From NCBI GenBank assembly GCA_903909295.1, contig CAIVVG010000044.1, forward strand, positions 1 through 7,827: a stretch of 7,827 bases of DNA, written 5' to 3'. The notes under the pieces are model-generated. The model did no database searches and had not been told where the DNA came from. It worked only from the letters and a program-made list of their open reading frames with translations. Made by a program: the position numbers and the translations under genes. Position 1 is the stretch's first letter. Every line of letters starts with the position of its first letter. This stretch comes from an uncultured Chlamydiae bacterium. Its GTDB lineage: Bacteria; Chlamydiota; Chlamydiia; Chlamydiales; SM23-39. Below are positions 1 through 5,338 of the stretch, piece after piece.

Positions 1-252
1 CTGATCCTCACTATTGAGTCCAATGAAACCGATAAATTCTGCAACGCCAGGAACAGAAACAGCCCACATTCCCCAACCTTTTTCATCCATTTTGGTTCTA
101 ATGCGCTTTGCCAGCTGATCACTTTCAGCCTTGGAGAGTGTAGCAGGGAAATACTCCATGACTTTAGGATCTGCATTCAGCTTTGCGAACGGCTCTAGAT
201 CCTGCTCACACCAGGGACGAAGGATTAAGCGCTTTGTTTTCAATGTAGTCAT
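1..252 (-). CDS. GNAT-family N-acetyltransferase, RimJ/RimL-like (N-terminal part, runs off the window)
   Basis: The frame is open from an ATG at 252 to the window edge, giving 84 residues. The product begins MTTLKTKRLILRPWCEQDLE and continues with LNADPKVMEYF, the classic N-terminal signature of Acetyltransf_3 (RimJ/RimL-type) GNAT proteins. FIGFIGL near residues 74-80 matches the beta-strand that leads toward the acetyl-CoA-binding core. The core itself, with its Q/RxxGxG/A loop, would lie beyond the window. Family members move an acetyl group from acetyl-CoA to an amine on a protein N-terminus, an antibiotic or a small molecule. The substrate here cannot be told. The start lies 7 bases after the stop of the upstream nuclease-like gene, with only a weak GAG-type ribosome site, so it is probably the third gene of an operon with the RHH and DUF1016 genes. 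It resembles ordinary RimJ/L enzymes more than TacT-type toxins. Confidence 0.85.
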   Translation of the reverse strand, partial: MTTLKTKRLILRPWCEQDLEPFAKLNADPKVMEYFPATLSKAESDQLAKRIRTKMDEKGWGMWAVSVPGVAEFIGFIGLNSEDQ

Positions 253-259
253 CTTACTC

Positions 260-1312
260 TCAGCTCATATGGTCTAGTAGGAGGGCAATTTGCTCCGGGG
301 AAGGCAACTGGTCTTTTAGCTCTTGTGGCAGCGTTTTGACCATATGATACGACGCAATATTGATCGGCTTGGTTGCATCCTTAAGAGCATACTCTACGAC
401 TGTTCTTGTTTTGCTCTTACAGAGAATAATCCCGATGGCTGGATTTTCTCCTTCAAGGCGAACCTTGTCATCGAGGACGGATAGATAAAACTGCATCTTT
501 CCGATGTACTCGGGGATGAATTCAGTCACTTTTAGCTCGATTGCAACTAAGGCTCTCAACTTTCGGTGAAATAGGAGCAGATCAATGAAAAATTCTTGCC
601 CTTCAATCTCTAAGCGGTATTGCGAGCCGATGAATGAATAGGAACTTCCTACTTCACGCAAGAAAAGCTCGATATTCCTTACGATGGCTCGTTCTAATTC
701 GCGCTCTGTGTGCTCATCTCCAATTTCGAGAAAATCAAGCGCATAGTCATCTCTGACTGCAAGCTTTGCTTCAGGATGAAGATTAGTCGGGAGACTTTTT
801 TCAAAGTTCGATTGACTTATGATTGTTTTTTCATAGGTGCCGTTTTCAATGTGATGGATCAAGACACGATATGTCCAGCCATTCCTTCTGGACATTTTCA
901 TATAAAATTCTTTTTCAAGAAGATCCTTACATTTCGAGAGGAGGGCAACGTTATGGGACCAGCTAATTTCTGACGACAGTGTCGTCAGTTTTTCGTTCCC
1001 CTGATAAGACTTGTACAAGTCCCTCATTCTCCATAGGTTACGAGAAGAAAATCCCTTGATACCTGGGAAGCCGTTTTGAAGATCTTTCGCCAAACGCTCT
1101 ACAACGCTATCTCCCCATTCGCGCTGTTCTTGCTTTTCGTGAATGGTCCTTCCTATGTCTCTATAAACTTCTATCAGTTCTTGGTTAACGGCTTTTAAGG
1201 CTCTTGCCTGAGCGTCCTTAATCTTTGAAATGATCGAGGCCAAGATATCTTTGTACCCTTCAGGCAGGGTATCGATTTGATTATCGGTCTGAGGCAAAGA
1301 ATGTTTAACCAT
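260..1312 (-). CDS. YhcG/DUF1016-family protein with PD-(D/E)XK nuclease-like domain
   Basis: This 350-aa protein has the two-part architecture of the YhcG family. The N-terminal DUF1016_N region (about 30-180) is helical and includes ELIEVYRDIGRTIHEKQ, WGDSVVERLAKDLQ and FPGIKGFSSRNLWRMRDLY. The C-terminal YhcG_C nuclease-like domain covers about 200-345. The PD-(D/E)XK set is intact: D244 in FFIDLLLFHR, then E259 and K261 in VAIELKV, followed by GKMQFYLSVLDD. E. coli YhcG is about 375 aa, so this copy looks full length. Family members are thought to be Mg-dependent DNA nucleases or nuclease-derived proteins and are common in accessory regions, but the biological role is unsettled. The ATG overlaps the last 8 bases of the RHH gene (1305-1312), which suggests translational coupling. 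A GGAG (complement of 1322-1325) lies 9 bases upstream. The GNAT gene follows after 7 bases. Family assignment is firm; a toxin or defence role is inference. Confidence 0.92.
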   Translation of the reverse strand: MVKHSLPQTDNQIDTLPEGYKDILASIISKIKDAQARALKAVNQELIEVYRDIGRTIHEKQEQREWGDSVVERLAKDLQNGFPGIKGFSSRNLWRMRDLYKSYQGNEKLTTLSSEISWSHNVALLSKCKDLLEKEFYMKMSRRNGWTYRVLIHHIENGTYEKTIISQSNFEKSLPTNLHPEAKLAVRDDYALDFLEIGDEHTERELERAIVRNIELFLREVGSSYSFIGSQYRLEIEGQEFFIDLLLFHRKLRALVAIELKVTEFIPEYIGKMQFYLSVLDDKVRLEGENPAIGIILCKSKTRTVVEYALKDATKPINIASYHMVKTLPQELKDQLPSPEQIALLLDHMS

Positions 1313-1496
1313 TATTTAGAACTCCAATCTCTTTCTCGAAGAGTAAACGGATGCCCTCGCAAAGAAGGGCAGATTTATCGGTTTTTCGGCGTTCTCTCAG
1401 TCGTTTAATGAACAGTTCATTCAAAAGGATCTCCTCTTCCTCTGTCATGTAGACAGTGGTTTTGGCTTTTTTTGAAGCTATGCTTTGATCTGACAT
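1305..1496 (-). CDS. small ribbon-helix-helix (RHH) type DNA-binding protein, putative antitoxin-like regulator
   Basis: The product is 63 aa. A short polar N-terminus leads into KTTVYMT (12-18), which fits the DNA-contacting beta-strand of an RHH fold. Helix 1 is about 19-36 (rich in E, L and R) and helix 2 about 40-57 (DKSALLCEGIRLLFEKEI). This pattern and length are typical of CopG/Arc-type dimeric repressors and antitoxins. The frame extends upstream to 1538, but the ATG at 1496 is preferred: GAGGAG lies just upstream of it, and the longer version would put the start codon next to the predicted -10 box. The stop overlaps the start of the DUF1016 gene by 8 bases. A promoter and candidate operator words lie directly upstream, consistent with autoregulation. 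The RHH assignment rests on the secondary-structure pattern and size only; its partner and DNA target are inferred. Confidence 0.8.
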   Translation of the reverse strand: MSDQSIASKKAKTTVYMTEEEEILLNELFIKRLRERRKTDKSALLCEGIRLLFEKEIGVLNNG

Positions 1497-1528
1497 GAGT
1501 CTCCTCAAAATTGAATGGATGATCGACA

Positions 1529-1557
1529 AGAATATCATGAGACTTTAGAAAAATCAA
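1529..1557 (-). promoter_or_regulatory. sigma70-type promoter of the RHH-DUF1016-GNAT operon
   Basis: On the minus strand, TTGATT (1552-1557) is separated by exactly 17 bases from TATTCT (1529-1534). Transcription would start near 1522, about 25 bases upstream of the RHH ATG at 1496. Both hexamers match the consensus at four of six positions. The position, in the only sizeable gap of the accessory cluster, supports a separate transcript for the RHH operon. Confidence 0.6.
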
Positions 1558-1580
1558 GACATCTTGAGGTTTTAGCGGCT

Positions 1581-1596
1581 GATCATTTTAATGATC
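1581..1596. repeat. perfect 7-bp palindrome, candidate operator upstream of the RHH promoter
   Basis: GATCATT and AATGATC form a perfect inverted repeat around a TT centre, with its nearer end about 23 bases upstream of the -35 box. The word ATGATCGA at its right arm (1591-1598) recurs at 1519-1526, just downstream of the -10 box, so copies flank the promoter. RHH repressors commonly bind short palindromes or repeated half-sites at their own promoter. The link to this RHH protein is inference, and the sequence has no U-tract that would make it a terminator of the gene upstream. Confidence 0.45.
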
Positions 1597-1629
1597 GAAA
1601 GAGAGCAAGTTATTGAATCAGATCCAGTA

Positions 1630-1875
1630 TCAGACCCCTCTATTTATCTCCCTAGTCTCTCGTATGAGATCGCGAGCATGACGCCTGGCTTGAATCATCT
1701 CTGCTGAATAGAGCCCGTGCTTTGTATTGGCTTCTTTCATCCGCTTACGTCCTTTCTCTGTTCGAGGGCCGGTACTCTTACCCCCATGTAAACGGCATCG
1801 CCCATTGGCCATTGCGGGCTGGCGACAGGGTTTATTGAAATTGGTTCTTGCTTTTGCCCCACACTCTACGGACAT
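1630..1875 (-). CDS. HGGxSTG-motif small basic protein of unknown function
   Basis: This 81-aa, strongly basic protein has the hallmark HGGKSTGPRTEKGR at residues 30-43, preceded by C5, C17, C27 and H30, which could bind a metal ion. After the motif comes TKHGLYS (51-57) and an arginine-rich helix, ARRHARDLIRETREI. From memory, the same layout (Cys-rich start, HGGxSTGPRT, KHG-Y-A/S, RR-A-LL) occurs in small proteins of many Proteobacteria and other bacteria, often in accessory or phage-like regions. No function is established to my knowledge. The start is secure: AAAGGAG (complement of 1883-1889) lies 7 bases ahead of the ATG. The gene follows the 143-aa gene by 19 bases, so the two are almost certainly co-transcribed. 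The basic character and possible Cys/His cluster suggest nucleic-acid binding, which is inference. Confidence 0.82.
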   Translation of the reverse strand: MSVECGAKARTNFNKPCRQPAMANGRCRLHGGKSTGPRTEKGRKRMKEANTKHGLYSAEMIQARRHARDLIRETREINRGV

Positions 1876-1882
1876 GGGCTAG

Positions 1883-1889
1883 CTCCTTT
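1883..1889 (-). promoter_or_regulatory. strong ribosome binding site of the HGGxSTG gene
   Basis: AAAGGAG on the minus strand, 7 bases ahead of the ATG at 1875 and inside the 19-base gap after the 143-aa gene, fixes the HGGxSTG start. It contrasts with the poor site in front of the 143-aa gene. Confidence 0.75.
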
Positions 1890-1894
1890 GTTTT

Positions 1895-2326
1895 TTAAGA
1901 TCCCCCGCCTTCCGTGTTACTAAAGTGATTTACTACCGCTATCTTATCAGCGATATGCTGCACAACAACCCGCTGTTCGCCACCGCGTCGATAGCGAGAT
2001 AACGCCTCAATCGTTTCGTTATGACACCGAAGCAGCTTGATAGCTATATTCGCCTGGGCTTCCGAGTTTCTGACATTTTCGGAAGACGCTAGTTTTGATA
2101 ATCGAGCCATTCCGTGTTGAAACAGAGCAGCTGCCTTCGCAACAAGACTCGCCTCAATTGCATCTTTAGGCTGAAAATCATGGAGGTTTTGAAGGATTAT
2201 ATTAAGGGATGTAATCGCTTGTTCAGACATCGGTTTTCCCATCTCCAATAAGGAGTGGATTTGTTTTTGCCGTAAATCCAACGGAATCGACACTCCAAAG
2301 TGATTGGTCAAAACTATTTTTGGCAA
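1895..2326 (-). CDS. conserved protein of unknown function, partner of the HGGxSTG gene
   Basis: This 143-aa soluble, mainly helical protein has no signal peptide or membrane segment. The C-terminal stretch EALSRYRRGGEQRVVVQH (107-124) resembles, from memory, the EAL-R-RGKGQQKVTVEHV motif of hypothetical proteins that sit beside HGGxSTG proteins in Proteobacteria, so the two genes look like a conserved pair. Function is unknown. The start is uncertain. The longest reading begins with TTG at 2326, abutting a small hairpin (ACCCA-GTT-TGGGT, 2326-2338) and lacking a clear Shine-Dalgarno site; an in-frame stop lies six codons upstream. ATGs at 2242 or 2230 would give shorter proteins of about 115 or 111 aa, and the latter has GGAG 12 bases upstream. 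No clear promoter is visible in the 70 bases to the tRNA gene, so transcription may read through from tRNA-Phe. Confidence 0.72.
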   Translation of the reverse strand: MPKIVLTNHFGVSIPLDLRQKQIHSLLEMGKPMSEQAITSLNIILQNLHDFQPKDAIEASLVAKAAALFQHGMARLSKLASSENVRNSEAQANIAIKLLRCHNETIEALSRYRRGGEQRVVVQHIADKIAVVNHFSNTEGGGS

Positions 2327-2396
2327 CCCAGTTTGGGTGATTTAAGGAAATATAGCGCTACGGCTATACTACGGCTTTTTTCTCCGGCAAGAGAAT

Positions 2397-2469
<73 letters not shown>

Positions 2470-2484
2470 ACATCAGAATGACAC

Positions 2485-2490
2485 ATAATA
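2485..2490 (-). promoter_or_regulatory. candidate -10 element of the tRNA-Phe promoter
   Basis: TATTAT on the minus strand matches the -10 consensus at five of six positions. It would start transcription near 2478, about 9 bases ahead of the mature tRNA 5' end. No recognisable -35 hexamer is found 16-18 bases upstream, so the tRNA could also be transcribed by read-through from tsp. Confidence 0.4.
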
Positions 2491-2523
2491 GCTTAGTTGA
2501 TCTTTTTCTCGCTAGAGGAAAGA

Positions 2524-4539
2524 TTAATCGTCCGAACCGGTAGCTTGGAGGACCACCGAATGGGGGGCTTCTTGGGCTTCCATATGGATCATATCTCGGA
2601 CGATGGAAGTAGCTTCCTTCATCTGGAAATCTTCTCCGTGTCCTTGGAAGTGCTCATCAATGGAGTTGGGGGGCAAGCGATCGGCTTGGGCGCGGATCTG
2701 CTCTTGTTTTTTCAAAAACTGCTGGAATCCGGGGTTTTGCGCTAGGCGGGCTGCGCTCTTTTGGCGGAGTTCAGGGAGGTTTTGCTTCCAAAAAGAGACC
2801 ACTCTCTGGAGGTAAGGGAGGTATCTCTTCTGGAAGACGTACTGGGTCTTCTCGTCGAGGTCGCTTAAGGGATCTGTATAGGCTGCCTCAACGCGATCGG
2901 GTTGGAGGGGGTACTCGAGGTACCGTTCGCCAATATTATAGGGGGCGTAAGGGGTAGGAACTTCGATATCGGCAACAACCCCTTCAATCTGGGTGCTTTT
3001 CCCAGAGACGGTGTAGTAACGACCTACAGTGACTTTAAAGAAGTACTCGGCCTGGTTATCCGTGACCGTCTGGAACTGGATCGACCCTTTTCCAAAAGTT
3101 CTCTTGTCACCTACGATCAGGGCGACGCCGTAGTCTTGGAGGGCTTGGGCTACGATTTCCGCTGCAGAGGCAGACATTTTCGAGGTGAGGACCACGAGGG
3201 GTCCACTATAAAAACTTTTCCCGACGACGTTCCGGAGGTAGTGCATTTCGCCTGTGCCATACTTGGAGATCACCATGACTCCATTGGAGACGAAGAGGCC
3301 GGTGACTTTGACCGCTTGGCTCAAGAAACCTCCGGAATTCTCTCGGAGGTCTAAGACGAGCCCTTTGAGTTCTCCTTGGGCGTGGAAAGAGCGGATCGCT
3401 TCTTTGATGTCTCGTTCACTGGTCTGTCCATCACTGGTCTCATAGAAGGAGTGGAGGGAAATTTTGCCGATAATCCCCCCTTCTACTTGTTCCACGCTGG
3501 TTTGGATTCTCTGCTCGTTCATCACGATGGGGCGTTTGGCAAGGGGAACGCGAAAGAAGGTCTCTTTATTGTTCGCAACTCGTTTGAAGCCAAGGATCAG
3601 TTCGCCTCGATCTTTTTTCTTGAGCATGTCGAGTACTTCTTCAAAAGATTTTTGCCCGGTTGGCTGTCCATCGATTTCGACGAGGTAATCGTTCACTTGG
3701 ATCTGCTGCGATTGGGCTGCGGGGCTGCCGTCGATCAGTTCGGCGATCATCACTCCGTCGATCGACTCGGAAAGGACGACGCCGACGCCGTCAAATTGCT
3801 TTTCTAGGCTGAGGCGCATCTCATAGGCCTCTTCAGGGCTAAAGAACGAGGAGTGGGTATCGAGCCCTTTCGCAAAACACTTGATCATCCGGACAGCCAT
3901 CAGGTGCTGGATCTGGGCTTGGGGCAAAACTTGCCCGTCTAGGGTCAAAAAGAGGTAATTGTTCTCTGAACGGCGCACTTTCTTCTCAAAGAGGGTAAAT
4001 ACTTTTGCTCTGCGATCTGCTGTGTCCAGGTTGGTGCGCACCTGATGATAAGCGAAAAAGCGGGACATTCTGGCTTTTTGGCGCAAAGTAAGCTCTGCTT
4101 CGGAGCGGGCAAAGCGCGATGGAGAGGCTCCGCCTAACCCTTCGGTCGGGTTTTTGAGTAGGTCGGCCAAGGCCGCAGAACGGAGGGTCTGGGCTCTTAA
4201 GGTAGCTTTCTGGAGAACCTGATTGAGGGTAAAGAAGTCGCTGTAATCGCCCATCCGGAGGCGGCCTGCCACCTGAGAAAGCTTCTCCTCACTCATGTTA
4301 ATATATGGAAGCGCCTCAGACTCTAAGAGATATGACTTATCTGCATCAAACTGTTCGAGGTAGAGCTTGAACGATCTGCGGAGGAGAGCCGGGCTATAGT
4401 CGTGGGTCTCGATGTGAAACGCAAAAAACCGCTCCATGACGCGGGGAATATCGGAGGTGCGCATCTGAACGGGAAGGGCAAACACGGGCCCCAAACAGAG
4501 GAGAAAGAAGGAGAGGAAACAACAGAGTTTCTTTTTCAT
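2524..4539 (-). CDS. tsp: tail-specific periplasmic protease (Tsp/Prc, PDZ + S41 peptidase)
   Basis: This 671-aa protease starts at the ATG at 4539. The frame stays open to a TTG at 4611, but the chosen start gives a clean Sec signal peptide: MKKK, a hydrophobic core, and cleavage after VFA at residue 21. An N-terminal Tsp domain follows. A PDZ domain sits at about 247-321 (FDGVGVVL, DGSPAAQSQQIQVNDYLVEI), then the S41 core, with the substrate-site segment LVLDLRENSGGFL. The catalytic set is intact: S458 in KMSASAAEI, with K484 and Q488 in TFGKGSIQF. The C-terminal region (about 530-671) matches the long tail of Tsp/Prc rather than short CtpA forms. These enzymes degrade periplasmic proteins by recognising non-polar C-termini; the chlamydial homologue is CT441 (about 650 aa). 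The leader has only a weak AAGG ribosome site. The gene is divergent from rpsL, as in Chlamydia, and tRNA-Phe follows 54 bases after its stop. Confidence 0.96.
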   Translation of the reverse strand: MKKKLCCFLSFFLLCLGPVFALPVQMRTSDIPRVMERFFAFHIETHDYSPALLRRSFKLYLEQFDADKSYLLESEALPYINMSEEKLSQVAGRLRMGDYSDFFTLNQVLQKATLRAQTLRSAALADLLKNPTEGLGGASPSRFARSEAELTLRQKARMSRFFAYHQVRTNLDTADRRAKVFTLFEKKVRRSENNYLFLTLDGQVLPQAQIQHLMAVRMIKCFAKGLDTHSSFFSPEEAYEMRLSLEKQFDGVGVVLSESIDGVMIAELIDGSPAAQSQQIQVNDYLVEIDGQPTGQKSFEEVLDMLKKKDRGELILGFKRVANNKETFFRVPLAKRPIVMNEQRIQTSVEQVEGGIIGKISLHSFYETSDGQTSERDIKEAIRSFHAQGELKGLVLDLRENSGGFLSQAVKVTGLFVSNGVMVISKYGTGEMHYLRNVVGKSFYSGPLVVLTSKMSASAAEIVAQALQDYGVALIVGDKRTFGKGSIQFQTVTDNQAEYFFKVTVGRYYTVSGKSTQIEGVVADIEVPTPYAPYNIGERYLEYPLQPDRVEAAYTDPLSDLDEKTQYVFQKRYLPYLQRVVSFWKQNLPELRQKSAARLAQNPGFQQFLKKQEQIRAQADRLPPNSIDEHFQGHGEDFQMKEATSIVRDMIHMEAQEAPHSVVLQATGSDD

Positions 4540-4658
4540 AGTGTTGGGCCTTGTGATTTGAAAAAAGTTGAGAGGGAAGGAGTAATAGAGCCGAAATCTA
4601 TATACAACCAAACTTAGCGTCGTTAGCTTCGTCTAAACTCCGCCCTCTCGGACTAGAT

Positions 4659-4686
4659 ACTATAATTAAATAATATACTTTGTCAA
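4659..4686 (-). promoter_or_regulatory. sigma70-type promoter of tsp
   Basis: On the minus strand a perfect TTGACA (complement of 4681-4686) is followed, after 16 bases, by TATAGT (complement of 4659-4664), within AT-rich DNA. Transcription would start near 4652 and leave a leader of about 110 bases before the tsp ATG at 4539. Confidence 0.65.
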
Positions 4687-4752
4687 TATTACAATACTAA
4701 CTAACTGTATAACAAAGTAAATAAACACCTTACAAAATGATTAAGAGGCATT

Positions 4753-4780
4753 CGCCAGAGGGACTTTTTTTCCTCTAGCG
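4753..4780 (+). other. imperfect hairpin upstream of rpsL
   Basis: CGC (4753-4755) pairs with GCG (4778-4780), a C-A mismatch follows, and AGAGG (4757-4761) pairs with CCTCT (4772-4776). The stem can extend by a G-U and an A-U pair. Seven T residues lie inside the loop side rather than after the stem, so it is not a normal intrinsic terminator. It may be a structured part of the rpsL leader or a protein-binding site; function unknown. Confidence 0.45.
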
Positions 4781-4843
4781 CCAAAATAGATCATCGGATA
4801 GAATGTGTGACTATTGTTTAACTATGTATGGAGATTGGCACGC

Positions 4844-5215
4844 ATGCCGACATTCAACCAACTCGTCAGGAAAGGACGGACAGACAAGGTACAACGCCGT
4901 AAGTCTCCCGCCCTACAGCAGTGCCCTCAGCGCCGTGGCGTATGCCTCCAGGTCAAGACAAAGACCCCTAAAAAACCTAACTCAGCCTTGAGAAAGGTAG
5001 CTTGGGTCCGTCTTTCTAATGGTCAGGAGATCATCGCTTACATCCCCGGCGAAGGGCATAACCTACAGGAACACAGTATCGTACTGGTTCGCGGCGGCAG
5101 GGTCAAAGACCTTCCCGGCGTTCGTTACCACATTGTCCGCGGAGCGCTCGACTGCGCAGCGGTCAAAGACAGAAAGAAATCGCGCTCAAAATACGGCGCT
5201 AAAAAAGCGAAGTAA
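4844..5215 (+). CDS. rpsL: 30S ribosomal protein S12
   Basis: The 123-aa product aligns end to end with S12 (E. coli 124 aa). It starts MPTFNQLVRKGR and contains CPQRRGVCLQ, TPKKPNSALRKVAWVRL, GEGHNLQEHS and KDLPGVRYHIVRGALDC. The frame is open further upstream (from 4814), but the ATG at 4844 gives the family's normal N-terminus and has GGAG 10 bases ahead. S12 sits at the decoding centre and helps set translational accuracy. K43 and K44 in TPKKPNS are the sensitive-type residues for streptomycin. The Asp of KDLPGVRY, the RimO methylthiolation site in E. coli, is present. LQVKTKTPKK and KVAWVRLSNGQE are of chlamydial type. It is the first gene of the str operon, followed by a structured 123-base spacer and rpsG. 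Confidence 0.99.
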   Translation: MPTFNQLVRKGRTDKVQRRKSPALQQCPQRRGVCLQVKTKTPKKPNSALRKVAWVRLSNGQEIIAYIPGEGHNLQEHSIVLVRGGRVKDLPGVRYHIVRGALDCAAVKDRKKSRSKYGAKKAK

Positions 5216-5219
5216 TACC

Positions 5220-5313
5220 AGGAAGTTGCTCTAAATCAACCTCCTTGCTCAGGACCGGATGAGGAGATAAATCCTCGTCGCCGTCCAGGGCAGGCCGCTT
5301 AAGACCAGCGGCC
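5220..5313 (+). promoter_or_regulatory. structured rpsL-rpsG spacer, candidate S7 autoregulatory element
   Basis: Three successive hairpins fill the gap between the two genes. The first pairs AGGAAGTTG (5220-5228) with CAACCTCCT (5237-5245), eight of nine positions. The second pairs GATGAGGA (5258-5265) with TCCTCGTC (5272-5279), one G-U, and is extended by GGAC/GTCC (5252-5255 with 5283-5286) across an internal loop. The third is perfect: GGCCGCT (5293-5299) with AGCGGCC (5307-5313) around a 7-base loop. None is followed by a U-tract, so they are not terminators. In E. coli, S7 binds the structured rpsL-rpsG spacer and represses translation; that role here is inferred from position and structure. 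Confidence 0.55.
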
Positions 5314-5338
5314 GGGTGAAGAACGGAAGGAAAAATCG

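Larger units (their letters stand above)
4540..4843. other. divergent intergenic region between tsp and rpsL (304 bases)
   Basis: No gene is supported here. The segment 4655-4740 is very AT-rich. It holds the tsp promoter on the minus strand (4659-4686), a roughly 110-base tsp leader (4540-4652), an imperfect hairpin at 4753-4780 and the rpsL ribosome site at 4830-4833. A clear rpsL promoter was not found. Candidate -10 boxes on the + strand are TATAAT at 4661-4666 and TAGAAT at 4799-4804, neither with a good -35 partner. Chlamydiae carry a small gene (CT440) at this position as I recall; I see no counterpart. Confidence 0.7.

Noticed and set aside
710..973. Plus-strand open frame of 87 codons inside the DUF1016 gene
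   Set aside because: It is opposite a complete conserved gene and encodes no recognisable motif.
2341..2396. Stem TATAGC/GCTATA with tandem GCCGTAG words behind tRNA-Phe as an intrinsic terminator
   Set aside because: The stem is only 6 bp and AT-rich, and in the minus direction it is followed by ATTTCC rather than a U-tract, so termination after the tRNA is not supported. The tandem GCCGTAG may be chance.
1..2396. CRISPR array, insertion sequence or second tRNA-derived att repeat in the accessory part
   Set aside because: I saw no regularly spaced repeats, no transposase-like frame, no terminal inverted repeats and no further copy of the tRNA-Phe 3' sequence in this part.
2498..2522. Hairpin after the tsp stop (ATCTTT/AAAGAT and CTC/GAG) as the tsp terminator
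   Set aside because: The pairing is interrupted by an internal loop and no T-run follows in the minus direction. It remains only a weak possibility.
4540..4611. 24-codon N-terminal extension of tsp to a TTG start
   Set aside because: It would place unrelated residues ahead of a textbook signal peptide (MKKK plus hydrophobic core), and the ATG at 4539 fits the family better.
2497..4617. Several plus-strand open frames of 63-150 codons opposite tsp
   Set aside because: They are antisense shadows of a complete, motif-rich protease gene; no ribosome sites or family signatures were seen.
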